From: Gemmatimonadaceae bacterium
GTDB lineage: Bacteria > Gemmatimonadota > Gemmatimonadetes > Gemmatimonadales > Gemmatimonadaceae
Assembly: GCA_013816695.1 (NCBI GenBank)
Contig: JACDDZ010000067.1
Coordinates: 1 to 8,131, forward strand
DNA length: 8,131 nucleotides
Direction: 5' to 3'
Shown piece by piece: positions 6,045-8,131 of this stretch. The position numbers were made by a program, and so were the translations under genes. Position 1 is the stretch's first letter. Every line of letters begins with the position of its first letter. The notes under the pieces are model-generated. The model was not told the origin of the DNA, did not search any database, and was given only the letters and a program-made list of their open reading frames with translations.

Positions 6045-6076
6045 GAAAAAGTTTTCTTAGAGGGAAAAACTTTTTT
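6045..6076 (-). terminator. A/T-rich hairpin downstream of thyX, probable weak terminator
   Basis: AAAAAGTTTT (6046-6055) and AAAACTTTTT (6066-6075) are exact inverted repeats of 10 bp around a 10-nt loop, extendable by one wobble pair. The hairpin starts about 9 nt after the thyX stop. The stem is nearly all A/T, so it is weaker than a standard intrinsic terminator, and the U-run is part of the stem. It may work in either direction or only end the thyX message inefficiently. Confidence 0.45.
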
Positions 6077-6084
6077 CGCGAGCT

Positions 6085-6837
6085 TCAGACTTTGTGGTAG
6101 GAAATCCTCGCCGACTCTCGCCGGTCTTCGGCCACGAAAATCTCGAAGTCGGAAAAGAACGCAGGAGCCTCGATCTGAAGCAGGCGAAGGATCGCGATCG
6201 CGCACCTTCTGATTTCCATCTCGGCGCCTTCGCTCGATCTGAGCTCCAGCATCGTACGCCACGCGCGGGCGTTGCCGGTGACGACGATTTTCGTCTCCGT
6301 GGAGTTGGGCAGTACCCCCCTCGCCGCCTCACGCGCCATCTTCCGGCGGTGAACCTTGTCCGCCACCCACGAGTATCTCTCCATGAGGGACTCAACCAGC
6401 GAGACGTATGTCTGCTGCGCTCCCGTCACCTGGGCGCGCCAAGCTGTCTCGAGCGCTTCATCGCCTATGATCGCAGGCGGAACTACGAAGTTCGCGTCAC
6501 CTTCATCCACATACCGCTGACTGAGCTGGCTGTAGGCAAATCCGGCCCTGTGTCTCACCAATTCGTGGGTGAAGGATCGGCTCACCCCCTCGATGAGGAT
6601 CGAATAGTTGGCGTGCTCGAGAACGCTCCCATGTCCCTGTTTCTTGATGTTCTCGAGGTAGTCGCGCGTGTTCCTGGAAGCCGGATTTCGCTGGCTCATG
6701 TAGCAGAGACGCCCGGCGAATTCCGCGAGACGCTCGCCATCGGTGCTCTCACCGAGCCAGTTGACTGGAAGATGAGATGGCTCCGAAAAAACGGGGCGCG
6801 AAAGCAGTGAGAGCTTGGGCTCTGTGAAGAAATCCAT
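6085..6837 (-). CDS. thyX: FAD-dependent thymidylate synthase ThyX
   Basis: A 250-residue ThyX, which methylates dUMP to dTMP using methylene-tetrahydrofolate, NADPH and FAD. The signature region is THELVRHRAGFAYSQLSQRY (90-109), with Arg95-His96-Arg97. GHGSVLEHANYS (68-79) upstream is the conserved H..E strand. RGVLPNSTETKIVVTGNAR (173-191) and LELRSSEGAEMEIRRC (197-212) match the C-terminal substrate- and flavin-contacting region, with Arg173 in the RxxLP position and Asn189/Arg191 in the NxR position. Length is normal. In the classical RHRx7S motif the serine would be at 105, but that position is Leu and serines are at 103 and 106, so the spacing is shifted by one. The gene follows the FAD oxidase after 44 nt without an obvious promoter or Shine-Dalgarno, so they may share a transcript. 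Confidence 0.93.
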   Translation of the reverse strand: MDFFTEPKLSLLSRPVFSEPSHLPVNWLGESTDGERLAEFAGRLCYMSQRNPASRNTRDYLENIKKQGHGSVLEHANYSILIEGVSRSFTHELVRHRAGFAYSQLSQRYVDEGDANFVVPPAIIGDEALETAWRAQVTGAQQTYVSLVESLMERYSWVADKVHRRKMAREAARGVLPNSTETKIVVTGNARAWRTMLELRSSEGAEMEIRRCAIAILRLLQIEAPAFFSDFEIFVAEDRRESARISYHKV

Positions 6838-6881
6838 CGTCTTTTGGAGTGAAACGGGAGGGGAATATTGCCGCGCGAAAG

Positions 6882-8131
6882 TTATTGAAACTGTCCAATA
6901 AGCGACAGCCGAAATTGATCGTAGGACCTGTCAGCAGTCATCGAGTCCAATGCCGCGCGGGCCACCTCGGGAAGAGGCATGAGTGCCCGATCGTACTTGA
7001 TGGGATCCAGTCCGCGATGGGCGGGAGCGAATTTTACTCCGGGGTTCAGCAGTCCATCCGGATCGAAGCAGCGCTTGATGTCCGCGAAGAGCTGCATCGC
7101 TTCAGCGCTCCACACAAATGAGAGGAACGGCGCCCTGAGCCGGCCGTCCCCATGCTCGCCGCTCAGCGTGCCCCCGAGCCTGGCAACGAGCGAAACGGCT
7201 TCCTCAAGCAGCGCCTCGCTCCGCGCTTTCCATCCGTCCGCCAACGTATCGATAAGGGGGTTCGCGTGCACGTGAGCGTCGCCCGCGTGACCGAATATGA
7301 CTCCCCTCATACCCTGACGGGAAAATGCCTCCCGAAGCCCGGTCACATACGCGGCCAGGTTTTTCGGGGGGACAGCACCGTCTTCGACGATCTGCATACT
7401 CTTCAAACGGGGGTCGAGCTTTCCGAGTATTGGACTTGCCGCATGGCGCAGCTCCCATATCTCGTGCTGTTCGACCGGAGATATCCCGATTTTCACTTCG
7501 CGTGCTCCTGCCGCCCTGAATGCTGTCGCAAGCATTTCGGCCGACGTCGTCGCAGCGCGATCGCTATCCGCCTCGATTTCAGCGAGCAAGACAGCTTGGG
7601 GTGGCTCGTCTGCATACGTGCCCGCAAACTCCAGGAATGTGCGGTCCAGCAGCTCGCAGGCACTGGCACCGAGCGCGGCTGCCTTGTGTGAAGCATTCAC
7701 GGCGGATTCAAGCGAATCGAATTCGGCCAGAACGCTCGAGACTGCGGTGGGATTGGCAGCCAACCCCAGCTCGATGCCAACAAAAACAGCAAGAGTTCCT
7801 TCACTCCCGACGAGAAGATCCACCAGGTCACCGGATTTCGCATATGCCGCCACACCATACCCGGACGAATCCTTTCGTACTCCTTCGTGAATGAACGGAG
7901 CAACCGTTCGCGTGGTAGGCATGCGCGTCTGGAGTTCGTGGAGAAATCGCCCGAGCGCCGGCACATTGGCTGGCACCTCATTTCCGCGCCTGACGATTCC
8001 CCGTGTGCCGTCTGCGAAAACGCAGTCCAGTGATTCGATCCAGGCGCGCGTAGAGCCAAAGCGCAGTGTGCGTGCGCCGGCTGCATTTGTGCCCGCCATC
8101 CCGCCGATCGAGCAGAATTTGGCGCTGGATG
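6882..8131 (-). CDS. FAD-linked oxidase (FAD_binding_4 / FAD-oxidase C-terminal), 5' end outside window
   Basis: The frame stays open past the ATG at 8097-8099 to the window edge, adding KFCSIGG before MAGTNAAGARTLRFGST. That stretch is the internal glycine-rich FAD-binding loop of this family, so the ATG is not the start and the gene is truncated by the window. About 415 residues are visible. In numbering from that Met they include GSEGTLAVF (98-106, end of the FAD domain), VEDGAVPPKNL (238-248), FGHAGDAHVHANPL (269-282, His ligands), SGEHGDGRLR (313-322) and FDPDGLLNPG (345-354). The protein belongs with glycolate/D-lactate/2-hydroxyacid dehydrogenases. GEHGDGRLR is, from memory, like the large FAD plus Fe-S fusions, yet it ends about 50 residues after NPG with no CxxCxxC cluster, so it appears to be a stand-alone flavin subunit. 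The substrate is unknown. Confidence 0.9.
   Translation of the reverse strand, partial: SSAKFCSIGGMAGTNAAGARTLRFGSTRAWIESLDCVFADGTRGIVRRGNEVPANVPALGRFLHELQTRMPTTRTVAPFIHEGVRKDSSGYGVAAYAKSGDLVDLLVGSEGTLAVFVGIELGLAANPTAVSSVLAEFDSLESAVNASHKAAALGASACELLDRTFLEFAGTYADEPPQAVLLAEIEADSDRAATTSAEMLATAFRAAGAREVKIGISPVEQHEIWELRHAASPILGKLDPRLKSMQIVEDGAVPPKNLAAYVTGLREAFSRQGMRGVIFGHAGDAHVHANPLIDTLADGWKARSEALLEEAVSLVARLGGTLSGEHGDGRLRAPFLSFVWSAEAMQLFADIKRCFDPDGLLNPGVKFAPAHRGLDPIKYDRALMPLPEVARAALDSMTADRSYDQFRLSLIGQFQ

Noticed and set aside
6018..6080. The A/T-rich repeats as a CRISPR array
   Set aside because: Units are imperfect, contiguous and only about 18 nt long, with no spacers and no cas genes nearby.
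5308..6810. Long plus-strand open frames at 5308-5898 (196 aa) and 6094-6810 (238 aa)
   Set aside because: They are exact antisense shadows of ligase A and thyX, whose protein motifs are unmistakable. No Shine-Dalgarno or recognisable motif supports the antisense frames.
8097..8099. ATG at 8097-8099 as the start of the FAD-linked oxidase
   Set aside because: It falls inside the FAD-binding loop (SIGGMAGTNAAGA). The frame continues open with matching family sequence to the window edge.

Overview
This is a dense, moderately GC-rich bacterial chromosome segment. Nearly all of it is coded on the minus strand, and I see no rRNA, tRNA, CRISPR array, transposase or phage gene. ThyX, a KamA-family mutase and a haem/copper lipoprotein with a cytochrome c motif fit a free-living environmental bacterium. 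My guess is Gemmatimonadota or a similarly under-studied phylum (Acidobacteria or Planctomycetes are alternatives), but that rests on general resemblance and is weak.

Layout from left to right. At 1-269 (+) is the C-terminal end of an esterase-type alpha/beta hydrolase. It converges on, and overlaps by 23 bp, an exported protein at 247-1590 (-) that joins a CxxCH cytochrome c domain to a peptidylglycine-monooxygenase-like copper domain with all copper ligands visible. Next is a small cysteine-cluster (YkgJ-type) gene at 1648 to about 1998 (-), whose start is a puzzle. A strong GC hairpin at 2006-2031 separates it from the centre of the window.

The centre is a tight four-gene operon on the minus strand, transcribed from 5937 down to 2048: ATP-grasp ligase A, ATP-grasp ligase B, a GNAT acyltransferase and lysine 2,3-aminomutase (kamA). 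Spacings are 8 nt, a 4-nt GTGA overlap and an 8-nt overlap, so the genes are almost certainly co-transcribed and translationally coupled. A good sigma70-type promoter (TTGCGC-17-TATACT) and a perfect 16-bp palindrome lie just upstream of ligase A. KamA keeps the lysine-recognition residues and so should make beta-lysine. The two D-Ala-D-Ala-ligase-like enzymes and the GNAT could then condense and acylate it. The lysine-fermentation genes expected elsewhere with kamA are absent here. I infer a dedicated pathway to a beta-lysine-containing amide, peptide or acylated solute. This is the best candidate for an undescribed system in the window.

Upstream of that operon are thyX (6085-6837, -) and the 5'-truncated FAD-linked oxidase at 6882-8131 (-). 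They probably form a separate transcription unit that ends in an A/T-rich hairpin after thyX.
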